From positions 366,203-430,202 of the forward strand of contig CAJNDS010000458.1 in NCBI GenBank assembly GCA_905221605.1: a stretch of 64,000 nucleotides of DNA. Direction: 5' to 3'. Of this stretch, positions 1 through 11,300 are shown piece after piece. Position numbers and translations under genes: made by a program. This DNA is from Symbiodinium natans (lineage: Eukaryota; Sar; Dinophyceae; Suessiales; Symbiodiniaceae). A model generated the notes under the pieces. It ran no database searches, was not told the origin of the DNA, and worked only from the letters and a program-made list of their open reading frames with translations. The first letter of the stretch is position 1; each line of letters starts with the position of its first letter.

Positions 1-877
1 CCTAAACCCTAAACCCCAAGCCCTATCCGAGTATCCCAAATCTGAAGGTAGCAACAGGCGCCCGCGAAGCGCTCCAGGGAGGAGCCGAGAAGCAGCCCCT
101 GGGTTTAGGGCTTTAAGGGTTTAGGGTTTAATTAGGTTTAGGGTTTAGGGTTTATAGGGTTTAGGGAGATTTAGGGTTAAGGGGTTATAGGGCTTAGGGT
201 TTAGGGCTTATGAGGTTCGGGGTTTAGGGTTCTGGGTTCAGGGTTTAAGGTTTCTGGTTTAGGAGGGTTTAGGGGGCTTCCGGGTATCAGGCGTTATAGG
301 TTTCAGAGTTTCAGGGTTTAGGTCTTAGGGTTTAGGGATTTTAAGGTATAGGGTTTAGGAATTGTGGAGGGTGTAGGGGGTCAGTTTCTGGGTTCAGGCT
401 TTGGGGTCTGAGGGTCTGAGGAACACTGCGACAGTTGGCATGCGTGCCCGTATATATAATCCTACTACAAACACAAGGTTAACCTTTTTTGGGCACGGTT
501 TTGGGTTTAGGGTTGAGGGTTTGGGGTTTAGGGTTTAGGGTATTCAGCCCCTAAGCCCAAAACCCCAAACCCCATACCCCAAACCCTAAACCCCAAACCC
601 TAAACCCCCCAAACCCTAAACCCCAAACCCCAAACCCTAAACCCTAAACCCTAACCCCTAAACCCCAAACCCTAAACCCTAAACCCCAAACCCTACACCC
701 CAAAGCCTGAACCCTAAACCCTAAACCCCAAACCCCAAACCCTAACCCCAAAACCTAAACCCTAAACCCCAAAACCTAAACCCTAAACCCTAAACCTCAA
801 ACCCTACACCCCAAACCCTGAACCCTAAACCCAAACCCTAAACCCTAAAAAACCCCTTGCTCCCTCTCTCCGCCGAG
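1..877. repeat. Mixed telomere-like repeat block
   Basis: Degenerate TTTAGGG heptamers (about 105-370 and 500-545) followed by CCCTAAA/CCCCAAA heptamers (about 545-850), so the strand switches inside the block. About 420-490 is unique sequence. Apart from the island near 58-102, I see no gene. Confidence 0.85.
58..102 (+). CDS. Possible upstream exon (unassigned)
   Basis: GC-rich island after a CAG, between CCCTAAA-type sequence and a TTTAGGG array. One frame reads APAKRSREEPRSSP. The basic, Ser-rich composition would fit a leader or transit exon of FtsH-1, but there is no homology and it may be non-coding. Confidence 0.2.
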
Positions 878-931
878 GCTCCGGTGGGCCGCTGGCGCCG
901 CCGCGTCGCTGCTGCCACTCGGGGTCCGGAA
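878..931 (+). CDS. Candidate transit-peptide exon upstream of FtsH-1
   Basis: Island after CCGAG and before GTTCCC, flanked by CCCTAAA upstream and TTTAGGG downstream like the proven exons. Frame 1 reads APVGRWRRRVAAATRGPE, Arg/Ala-rich like a plastid-targeting leader. No homology support. Confidence 0.3.
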
Positions 932-2226
932 GTTCCCTAGTTTGGTGTTGAGGGTTTACGGTTTAGGGTTTAGGGTTTGGGGTTTAGGGTTTAGGGTTTA
1001 GGGTTTAGGGTTTAGGGTGTAGGGTTTAGGATGTAGGGTTTAGGGTTTAGGGTTTAGGGTTCAGGGTTTTATTAGGGTTTAGGGTTTAGGGTTTAGGGCT
1101 TGTTTAGTAGTAACTACCCTGAATTACTAGGTAGGCCCTTGGGACATTTCATATTTTCCCTTATTGGGTTTAAGAGGATCATGTTTAGGAAAAAAAACTC
1201 AGAGGGTCTTAAGGTCCATCCTAGTTCCTAAAGCCCGCAACCCGAAACCCTAAACTTAGGGTGTAGGGTTGAGGGTTTAGGCTCTACAGGGTTTAGGGTC
1301 TCCAGGGTCTACAGAGTTTAGAGTCTACAGGGTTTAGGTCTATAAGGTCTAGGGTTTAGGGTTTTAGGGCTTTGTGGCTTTAGGGTTTTGGGGTTTTAGG
1401 GTGTAGGGTTTTGGGGGTTTAGGGTTTAGGTAAACCCTCACGCAGCCCGTAGGGTGCGTGTAGGGGGTTAGGGTGCTATCGGGCTTCGGCTTCGGGCCCC
1501 TGAACATGCAGGGGTTTAGGGTTTAGGGTTTAGGGCTTTAGGGGTTCAGGGCTAACAGGCGGTGAAGCCTATAGGGTTCAAGATTTTAGAACAACCTGGA
1601 AGTCCTGAAAGCTTTCGCTTCACGGGATTTACGCTTCAGGGTCCCAAGAAACGAAACTCTTAAACCCCGAAGCCAGACTGTAAATCATCAATCCGGAGCC
1701 CCATTGGCTATAAAAAAGTTCTCTACCCTCAACCAAAACCCTAAACCCTAAACCCTGGACCCTTGACCCTAAACCCTAAACCCTAAACCCTAAACCCTAA
1801 TCCCAACTTAACCCTGAACCTGATCGCATCATCGAAGGTTGACTTACAGTGTTAGCCTGCAGCCTGCTCTGGCCGCAGATGTCGCGCCTCAACTGCAGCC
1901 TTAAGGGTTTAGGGTTTAGGGTTTAGGGTTTAGGGTTTAGGGTTTAGGGTTTAGGGTTTAGGGTGGCCTGAGGGTTGCTTGCTTAAGTTCAGACTCCAGC
2001 TTAACCTGAACCATAAGCCTTCTTGCATCAAACCCAGAATGAAGGACCCTTCCAAGTAGGGCGCCTCTGAGATGTGCACTTACGGGGTATACAGGCACCA
2101 AGAGTTATCTAAGGGCATTGTAGACACATACAGACCCTAAACCTTAAACCCTAAACCCTAAACCCCAGCCCCCCAAACCCGAAACCCTAAACGCTAAACC
2201 CGAAACCCTAAACCCTAAACCCTGAG
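932..2226. repeat. Telomere-like arrays on both strands with unique islands
   Basis: TTTAGGG tracts at about 950-1105, 1255-1440, 1510-1550 and 1905-1965; CCCTAAA tracts at 1737-1800 and 2135-2222. A dispersed element copy lies at 1108-1210. An island at 1840-1900 (PALAADVAPQLQ in one frame) could be a small exon but is not supported. Confidence 0.8.
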
Positions 2227-2319
2227 CCTTCTGGGCTGCTTGGCATGACCCCCAAGGTCAACTACTCCGACTTCATGGAGTCCGTCAACCGTGGGGACGT
2301 GGAGATGGTGCGTGTCCAG
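2227..2319 (+). CDS. ftsH: FtsH-1 exon: N-terminal lumenal domain
   Basis: Starts after CCTGAG. Encodes [16 protein letters not shown] followed by [15 protein letters not shown], matching the first conserved block of FtsH (YSxFLxxVxxGxVxxVxI). The donor is either GT after GAGATG at 2307 or GC after CCAG at 2319. Confidence 0.7.
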
Positions 2320-5300
2320 GCCCGCTTGTGGCCTGTGCTTTTGTATTAGGAGGGTGAGTCTCTCCGTGCTCCTTTAGAGAGTCTCAGGGCCAAACCCTAA
2401 ACCCTAAACCGTGAACCCTAAACCCTAAACCCTAAACCCTAAACCCTAAACCCTAAACCCTAAACCCTAAACCCTAAACCCTAAACCCCAAACCCTAAAC
2501 CCTAAACCCTAAACCCTAAACCCTAAACCCTAAACCCTAAACCCTAAACCCTAAACCCTAAACCCTAAACCCATTCACTCTGCCCAGGGGGCGCGTGAAG
2601 CCTAGGATCCAGCCTCTCCCTCGAATGCGCCTAGGATGATCAGCTCTCCGCACAGTACACCACCAAGGACACCGGAGATTGAGAGGGAGCTTTGGATGGT
2701 TTCGGGTATGTATGTATTTATGGTCAGTTCTCTAATTCTGCTCCCTTTTGTGGGGCCGAATACATCATGAATATATCGAAATAGACATGAATAAGCATAT
2801 ACAGAGAGAGAGATATATATATATACATACCGAAAATAGGGTACCCCTAATTTCGGAAACGCCCCTTGTCTCTCTCTCTCTCTATGTATATATACATACA
2901 TAGTGATCTACATAGTGATACCTGAAAGCGAGTTCTGTGGCCTCCAAGTCGACTCACGGTTTGCTCATAACCCCAAACCCTCACACTAAACCCCAAACCC
3001 CAAGCTCTAAACACTGTAGAGTTCAGAGGCGCCAACATATCCCCCCCCCCTACTATCCCCCCCTTTCCCAAGCTCCCCAGACATATTTAAGGCAACTTCG
3101 GGATAATTAGGGGTACAGGTGAGGTTTTGCCCTAAACCCTATTTTAAACCTGAACCCTAAACCCTACCTTAATATGCTTAGGCTTTACCTAAACCCTAAG
3201 CCCTAAACCCTAAGCCCCAAGCCCTAAGCCCTAAGCTAGTTTAGGGGTTGAAATTTGAAGTTTAGGCGTTAAGCCTGTCCAGGATGGCGCGCGCCACGAG
3301 GTCAACTTGATCCCAAATGCACAGCCGCTGGCTTGAGGTTCCGTGCTTTCTCCTTTGGGTTTAGGGTTTAGGGTTTAGGGTTAGGGTTTAGGGTTTAGGG
3401 TTTAGGGCTAGGGCATGTGAGGTTGAGGCCTTGGGGTGTCAGGCATATGGTGCTTGGATGAATTAAGGTTTCTTCAGAGGTCCTAAAGAAACCGAAAAAC
3501 ATTTGACGTGTATTTGTGTTTTGTTGTTTCTTTCGTTCTTCCGAGTCCTTGGCGCTTTCGATTAAGAAATGTGTGTCTTTGTTGTGGCCGTCACTACCAC
3601 GCTTTAAACTTTAAACTGCGTCCCTTTATTGATTATGTATAAACACATAGACGACAAGGGGTGGGTAGGTTCGCCCATATATTTGTATTGATCGTACACA
3701 TGTATATGCTGGTCTTTTTCTACACAAGCAGCGGCCCGGCATCTCGGGGTCATTGCAAGTGAGAAGCGGCGGACCGATGATGCTGCTGATGCCCGGCTTC
3801 TTGGGGTCCGTTGGCCGGCTTGTCCCCCCTTCCCCTCCGAGTGAGAAGCGGCGGACCGATGATGCTGCTGATGCCCGGCTTCTTGGGGTCCGTTGGTCGG
3901 CTTGTCCCCCCTTCCCCTCCAAGTGAGAAGCGGCAGACCGATGATGCTGCTGATGCCCGGCTTCTTGGGCCCCTTCCAAGTGAAAAGCGGGGGACCGATG
4001 ATGCTGCTGATACCCGGCTTCTTGGGGTCCGTTGGCCGGCTTGTCCCCTTCCCCTCCAAGTGAGAAGCGGCAGACCGATGATGCTGCTGATGCCCGGCTG
4101 GGCCCCTTCCAAGTGAAAAGCGGGGGTCCGTTGGCCGGCTTGTCCCCCCTTCCCCTCCAAGTGAGAAGCGGCGGACCGATGATGCTGCTGATGCCCGGCT
4201 TCTTGGGCCCCTTCCGAGTGGAAAGCGGGTGACCGATGATGCTGCTGATGCCCGGCTTCTTGGGGTCCGTTGGCCGGCTTGTCCCCCCTTCCTCTCCAAG
4301 TGAGAAGCGGCGGACCGATGATGCTGCTGATGCCCGGCTTCTTGGGGTCCGTTGGCCGGCTTGTCCCCCTTCCAAGTGAAAAGCGGCAGACCGATGATGC
4401 TGCTGATGTTTATTGGGGTGCGTTGGCCGGCTTGTCCCCCCTTCCCACCTCTCCAAATGAGAAGCGGCGGACCGATGATGCTGCTGATGCCCGGCTTCTT
4501 GGGGTCCGTTGGCCGGCTTGTCCCCCCCTTCCCACCTCTCCAAATGAGAAGCGGCGGACCGATGATGCTGCTGATGCCCGGCTTCTTGGGGTCCGTTGGC
4601 CGGCTTGTCCCCCCTCCCCACCTCTCCAAATGAGAAGCGGCGGACCGATGATGCTGCTGATGCCCGGCTTCTTGGGGTCCGTTGGCCGGCTTGTCCCCCC
4701 TTCCCACGTCTCCAAAGGAGAAGCGGCGGACCGATGATGCTGCTGATGCCCGGCTTCTTGGGGTCCGTTGGCCGGCTTGTCCCCCCTTCCCACCTCTCCA
4801 AATGAGAAGCGGCGGACCGATGATGCTGCTGATGCCCGGCTTCTTGGGGTCCGTTGGCCGGCTTGTCCCCCCTTCCCACCTCTCCAAATGAGAAGCGGCG
4901 GACCGATGATGCTGCTGATGCCCGGCTTCTTGGGGCCCGTTGGCCGGCTTGTCCCCCTTCCCCTCCAAGCGAGAAGCGGCGGACCGATGATGCTGCTGAT
5001 GCCCGGGGGTCCGTTGGCCGGCTTGTCCCCCTTCCCACCTCTCCAAATGAGAAGCGGCGGACCGATGATGCTGCTGATGCCCGGCTTCTTGGGGTCCGTT
5101 GGCCGGCTTGTCCCCCCTTCCCACCTCTCCAAATGAGAAGCGGCGGACCGATGATGCTGCTGATGCCCGGCTTCTTGGGGTCCGTTGGCCGGCTTGTCCC
5201 CCCTTCCCCTCCAAGCGAGAAGCGGCGGACCGATGATGCTGCTGATGCCCGGCTTCTTGGGGTCCGTTGGCCGGCTTGTCCCCCCTTCCCCTCCAAGCGA

Positions 5301-8300
5301 GAAGCGGCGGACCGATGATGCTGCTGATGCCCGGCTTCTTGGGGTCCGTTGGCCGGCTTGTCCCCCCTTCCCACCTCTCCAAATGAGAAGCGGCGGATAG
5401 ATGATGCTGCTGATGCCAAGCGAGAAGCGGCGGACCGATGATGCTGCTGATGCCCGGCTTCTTGGGGTCCGTTGGCCGGCTTGTCCCCCCTTCCCACCTC
5501 TCCAAATGAGAAGCGGCGGACCGATGATGCTGCTGATGCCCGGCTTCTTGGGGTCCGTTGGCCGGCTTGTCCCCCCTTCCCCCTCTCCAAATGAGAAGCG
5601 GCGGACCGATGATGCTGCTGATGCCCGGCTTCTTGGGGTCCGTTGGCCGGCTTGTCCCCCCTTCCCACCTCTCCAAATGAGAAGCGGCGGACCGATGATG
5701 CTGCTGATGCCCGGCTTCTTGGGGTCCGTTGGCCGGCTTGTCCCCCCTTCCCACCTCTCCAAATGAAGCGGCGGACCGATGATGCTGCTGATGCCCGGAC
5801 CGATGATGCTGCTGATGCCCGGCTTCTTGGGGTCCGTTGGCCGGCTTGTCCCCCCTTCCCACCTCTCCAAATGAGAAGCGGCGGACCGATGATGCTGCTG
5901 ATGCCCGGCTTCTTGGGGTCCGTTGGCCGGCTTGTCCCCCCTTCCCACCTCTCCAAATGAGAAGCGGCGGACCGATGATGCTGCTGATGCCCGGCTTCTT
6001 GGGGTCCGTTGGCCGGCTTGTCCCCCCTTCCCACCTCTCCAAATGAGAAGCGGCGGACCGATGATGCTGCTGATGCCCGGCTTCTTGGGTCCGTTGGCCG
6101 GCTTGTCCCCCCTTCCCACCTCTCCAAATGAGAAGCGGCGGACCGATGATGCTGCTGATGCCCGGCTTCTTGGGGTCCGTTGGCCGGCTTGTCCCCCCTT
6201 CCCCTCCAAGCGAGAAGCGGCGGACCGATGATGCTGCTGATGCCCGGGGGGTCCGTTGGCCGGCTTGTCCCCCCTTCCCACCTCTCCAAATGAGAAGCGG
6301 CGGACCGATGATGCTGCTGATGCCCGGCTTCTTGGGGTCCGTTGGCCGGCTTGTCCCCCCTTCCCACCTCTCCAAATGAGAAGCGGCGGACCGATGATGC
6401 TGCTGAATGCCCCTGCTTCTTGGGTGCCGTTTGGCCGGCTTGTCCCCCCTTCCCCCTCCTCCAAATTGGAGAAGCCGGCGGACGATGGATGCTGCTGATT
6501 GCCCTGGCTTTGGTTCCGTTGGCCGGCTTTTCCCCCCCTTCCCCACTCCCAAATGAAGTAAGGTCGGACCGATGAAATGCTGCTGAAAAATGCCCGGCTC
6601 TGTTGGGGTCCGTTGGCCGGCCTTGTCCCCCCTTCCCACCCTCTTTTCCAAAATGAGAAGCGGCGGGACCGATGATTTGCTGCTTGTGCCCGGCTTTCTT
6701 GGGGTCCGTTGGCCGGCTTGTCCCCCCTATTCCCACCTCTCCAATGAAAGCGGCGGCCGATGGATGCGGCTGATGCCGCGTCTTTGGGGTCCGTTTGGCC
6801 GGCTTTGTCCCCCCCCCTCCCACCTTCCAATGAGAAGCCGGCGGACCGATGAGCTGGCTGCTGATGCCGGCTTCTTGTGGTCCGTTGGCCGGCTTGTCCC
6901 CCCTTCCCACCTCTCCAAATGAGAAGCGGCGGACCGATGATGCTGCTGATGGGGTCCGTTGGCCGGCTTGTCCCCCCTTCCCACCTCTCCAAATGAGAAG
7001 CGGCGGACCGATGATGCTGCTGATGGGGTCCGTTGGCCGGCTTGTCCCCCCTTCCCACCTCTCCAAATGAGAAGCGGCGGACCGATGATGCTGCTGATGC
7101 CCGGCTTCTTGGGGTCCGTTGGCCGGCTTGTCCCCCTTCCAAGTGAAAAGCGGGGGACCGATGATGCTGCTGATTTTTATTGGGGTGCGTTGGCCGGCTT
7201 GTGAAGGGTGCTACAAAAGCAGCTGAGGATTGAGGATCAGCTCTTCAACACCCTCGCACAGAAGAAGGTGGGGATCCAGAGTGGTTTCCCTTGCAACTGA
7301 CAAGCTTGCGGTGCCGCTTTCTTGTGTGGGGTTTGAGTTTTGGACTTAGGTTTTATTTAGGGTTCAGGGTTTAGGGCTTAAGGTTTAGAGAGTTTTAGAA
7401 CCGAAAGCCCCAAACGCAAAACGCTAAACTTTGAACCCCGAAGCCTTCAACTCTTGCCCACGGCCTTGTGTGGCCATTTTGCAGGGACTGAACCTAAACC
7501 CCAAACCCCAAACCCCAAACCCTAAACCCTAAACCCTAAACCTCTAAATCCTTCAAACACGGGGTGCAAGCCAAAAGAGTTGAGAGGCCCACAAGGTGCT
7601 AAGGTCCCCTTTGTTTGTAGCAGAAAATCCCTGGACCTGAAGGCACCGCAACACCCTCAAAGCATCGAGACGCTAACTAACCTCTAAGTGAATTTGGGTT
7701 TCTCGGCCCGAAGCCTAAGGCCCTAAGAACTCTTATTTGAGGGTTTTTTTGGGGCCTAAGGGCCTTCCCATATTTTTTATTTTTTATTTTTTTTTTTTGG
7801 GGGGGGGGGGGGGGCTATTTGGAGCCCTTTAGTTTCACTAAACGCGCCCGTAAACCTTAAACCCTTAGATAACCCTAAACCCTAAACCCTAAACCCTAAA
7901 CCCTAAACCCTAAACCCTAAACCCTAAACCCTAAACCCTAATCCCGTACCTGAAGGTGGACGTGGTCATGCAGAGCCCCGGCGCCAATTCCGGTGGGCCT
8001 CTTGCACCTCGGAGATTTGTTAAGCGGTTTGCTCTGGCTTCGCAGTAAGTTTGGGATGCATAGGATTTTGGGGGTTGGGGATGAGGGTTGTTTAGGGTTT
8101 AGGGTTTAGGGTTTAGGGTTTAGGGTTTAGGGTTTAGGGTTTAGGGTTAGGGGCTTGGGGGGGTTTAGGCTTAGGCTTTAGGTTTCAGGGTTGCCGGTTG
8201 GGTTTCTGTGCTTTGTCCACATGGGAATCCAACCAATCCAAAACCCCTCTCAAACACTCCAATGGACTCCCTCGGCCCGACTCATGGACCCGGTAAAGAG

Positions 8301-11300
8301 TCTCGGGTTCAGGTTTTAGGGCTTAGGGCTTAGGGCTTCGGGGACCCTAAACCCGAAAACCCTGAACCCTAAACCCTAAACCCTAAACCCTAAACCCTAA
8401 ACCCTAAACCCTAAACCCTAAACCCTAAACCCTAAACCCTAAACCCTAAACCCTCACTAGCATTTAGGGCATGGAGTTCCTTTGGGTTTAGGGCTTTTTG
8501 GGGCCCCTAAACCCTAAACCCTAACCCTAAACCCTAAACCCTAAACCCTAAACCCTAAACCCTAAACCCTAGACCCTAGACCCTAGACCCTAAACCCTAA
8601 CCCTAACTAGCATTTAGGGCTTGGAGTTCCTTTGGGTTTAGGGTCTTTTTTGGGCCCCATCCCAATGACGAGAAGGACTTCCTGGCCCGCTTTGCGGGTC
8701 CCATCGCCTGGCTCATCGCTGGTCTCCTCTTCCTTTTCGGAGGCGCCTTTCTTGTGGGGGGGGGGGGGAGGGCTAAGGTTTAGGGTTGTAGGGTGTGTAA
8801 GGTTTAGGGCTCCGATGCTCCCAGAGTTTTCCTAGTGGTGGCTTCATAGGTTCTGCACCCTGAAGGTCCTTATGCCTCAAGTCCTTACCCTGTTTGGGGT
8901 TTAGGGTTTAGGGTTTAATTAGGGTTTGGGTTCAGGGTTTAAAGCTTAGGTCATTTGGGATACCATTATTGATTTGGGTTCCCCGAAAATTATGCGAAGT
9001 TCGTGTCCTGGGATTGGGGGGGGGGGGGGGGGGGTGGGGCAGAAAGCCAAAAAAAGAGAAAGAGTTGCGAATAAGAAGGTCTGAAAAGCTTAGACCCTCA
9101 AGCTTCAAGGCTTGCCCGCCCTTCCCCCCAGCTCGCGACATTTTTTCTGGGGGGGGGGGGGGTTAGATAACAAGGCGAGTGTAACATTGGGCCCCCTGTG
9201 GGCCGTGCTTCCTCGCCGTAGCAGCCAACCTAAATCCTAAATTCTAACCCTCCTTTGCATTTCCATCCCCTACTGTTGGTGAGCCATCGGGCGACTGCGA
9301 GTCTGTGAAAGTGGAGGACTAGACGATGGCAAGGATCTGTGCATCAGCGAGATTCAGACCACCCTAAACCCTAAACCCTAAACCTAAAGCCTAAGCCCTA
9401 AACCCTGGCAGAACCCTGCGAAGGCATAAATCCGGTCCATGAACCCAACACCCGAGGCAAAGCTGTCAGACCCTCTGAAAATACCTTCTTGTCATCCTCA
9501 ACACACTCAATGCCCTGAATTCTTCAAGACACCCTAAACCCTAAACCCTAAACCCTAAACCCTAAACCCTAAACCCTAAACCCTAAAGACCTCGAAAAAA
9601 CATGTCCGAAAGACCTCAACACAATCCCCGAAGCCAGTGGAGCCGCTCACGCCTTGGGCCTTGAAGCCATTCGTATGTTTTCTTAGTATTTATATAAGTG
9701 TATATTTTCAATGTATAAATATTGAATAAGCAAATAAAGAATAAAGAATAGATAAATAAACAAATAAATAAGCAAGTAAATAAATTAATAAATAATATAT
9801 ACACATATATGTATATATATATATATATATGTAAGCTGTACGTATCTGTGTAGATGCAGATAGCTAAAGAGCAAACGCCCCAAGGTGCCGGCATGGGCGG
9901 CCCCGCCGGGCCAGGGGGTCCAGGTGGGAACCCTTTCGAGCTGGGCAAGTCCAAGGCAGCACGACTTCGTTTTTTTTTTTTTTGGGGGGGGGCGGGGGGG
10001 GGGTTTAAAACTTTTAAGTTTTCGAACGTTGGTCTCAGGGTTCGGAAAGCCAGCTTGGGCTTGGGCGTGAGGGTTGGTAGGTGGGGGGGGGGGGGGGGGG
10101 GAGCGGTGCAGAAATTCAGGGCTGAGCGGTCTTGGGCTTTTGGGCCTTAGCTGTTCTAGGTATGCAGGTTCAGGGGGATGTTCGGCATGACGGAAGGGGC
10201 TTGGAGGGCTGTGGGGGTTCAACCCTAAACCCCTAAACCCCTAGCTACGAAGGCTTCGTTTCTATGGGTTTCAAGCCCCAAACCTTACTTGGAGGTTCAT
10301 GATACTTGTTAGCCAGTTATAACTGTACTTGTAACCCATTTATAAGCCCCTTAAGTACGCTAATATGCTTGTAGTACAGTTATGATTGGTTAGTAAGTAC
10401 CATGAACCTCCAAGTATACGGTGTCTCTGGAACTCCCAAGGCTTCGTTTCTATGAGTTTGCCGCTCGTCAGAAACCTCAAGCCCCAAACCGCCAGTTGAG
10501 CAAAAATGGACCCTGCCCAAAACGCTAAAACCCTAAAACCCTTGTCCCTGAAACCCTGCAACCCTGAAGCCCTGAAACCCTAAACCCTGAACCCCACTAA
10601 ACCCTGAAACCCTCAACCCTGAAACCCTAAGCCCTGAAACCCTAAAGGGGTTGAGGACTTCTGTCCTCCTTCCGAGGCTCGAATCATCAAGGACGGCGAC
10701 ACCAAGGTGGGTCGCACCAGGAGCCCACGGGAGGGCTATGGGCCGTAGGGCTAAAGGTAGGGTTTAGGGTTTGGGGTTTAGGGTTTAGGGTTTCGGGTTT
10801 AATCCGAGCTTCTGTTTAATTGGGGGGGCCCCCCCCCCCCCCCCGCCCCACAATGAGAAAGGCAGGGTTCCGCAATAGTTGGACCATGGCCCTGTATTGA
10901 TTCTCTATTTAAAAACAATACGAATGCATTGAAAACAGCAAAAAAAGCTTTCCGAAAGGCTGAGTTTCAAAATTTTTGCAACCCCCCAAAAAAACCCTTT
11001 AAATGTGGGGGGTTTGTCCCATACGAAATCCAACCTAATGGAAAGTAGTCTTCCGGCGGGCTTCCGGCCAAAAAAAATTCTTTAAATGTGGGGGTATTAA
11101 TTAAACTGATGCTCGGATTAGGGTTTGGGGTGTAGGGTTTAGGGCTTAGGGCTTTGTGTTTCGGGTTCAGGGCTTAGGACCATTTAGGATCTAGGGTTTA
11201 TAGGGCATCAGCCCATGGTAGTGTCCCATGCTGGGCCTCTTTCAGCTACGCAAACGCTGGATGCTTGGACCCTTAGTGGGCCTTATTCCCCCTTCTTTTG

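Noticed and set aside
1-900. Chromosome end (true telomere)
   Set aside because: Repeats are degenerate, occur on both strands, and continue across the whole window between exons of the same gene.
3604-7142. Minus-strand ORFs of 910, 1015 and 1146 codons and many plus-strand ORFs
   Set aside because: All arise from the 86-bp tandem unit having few stops in several frames; frames cycle through the same peptides and there is no conserved domain.
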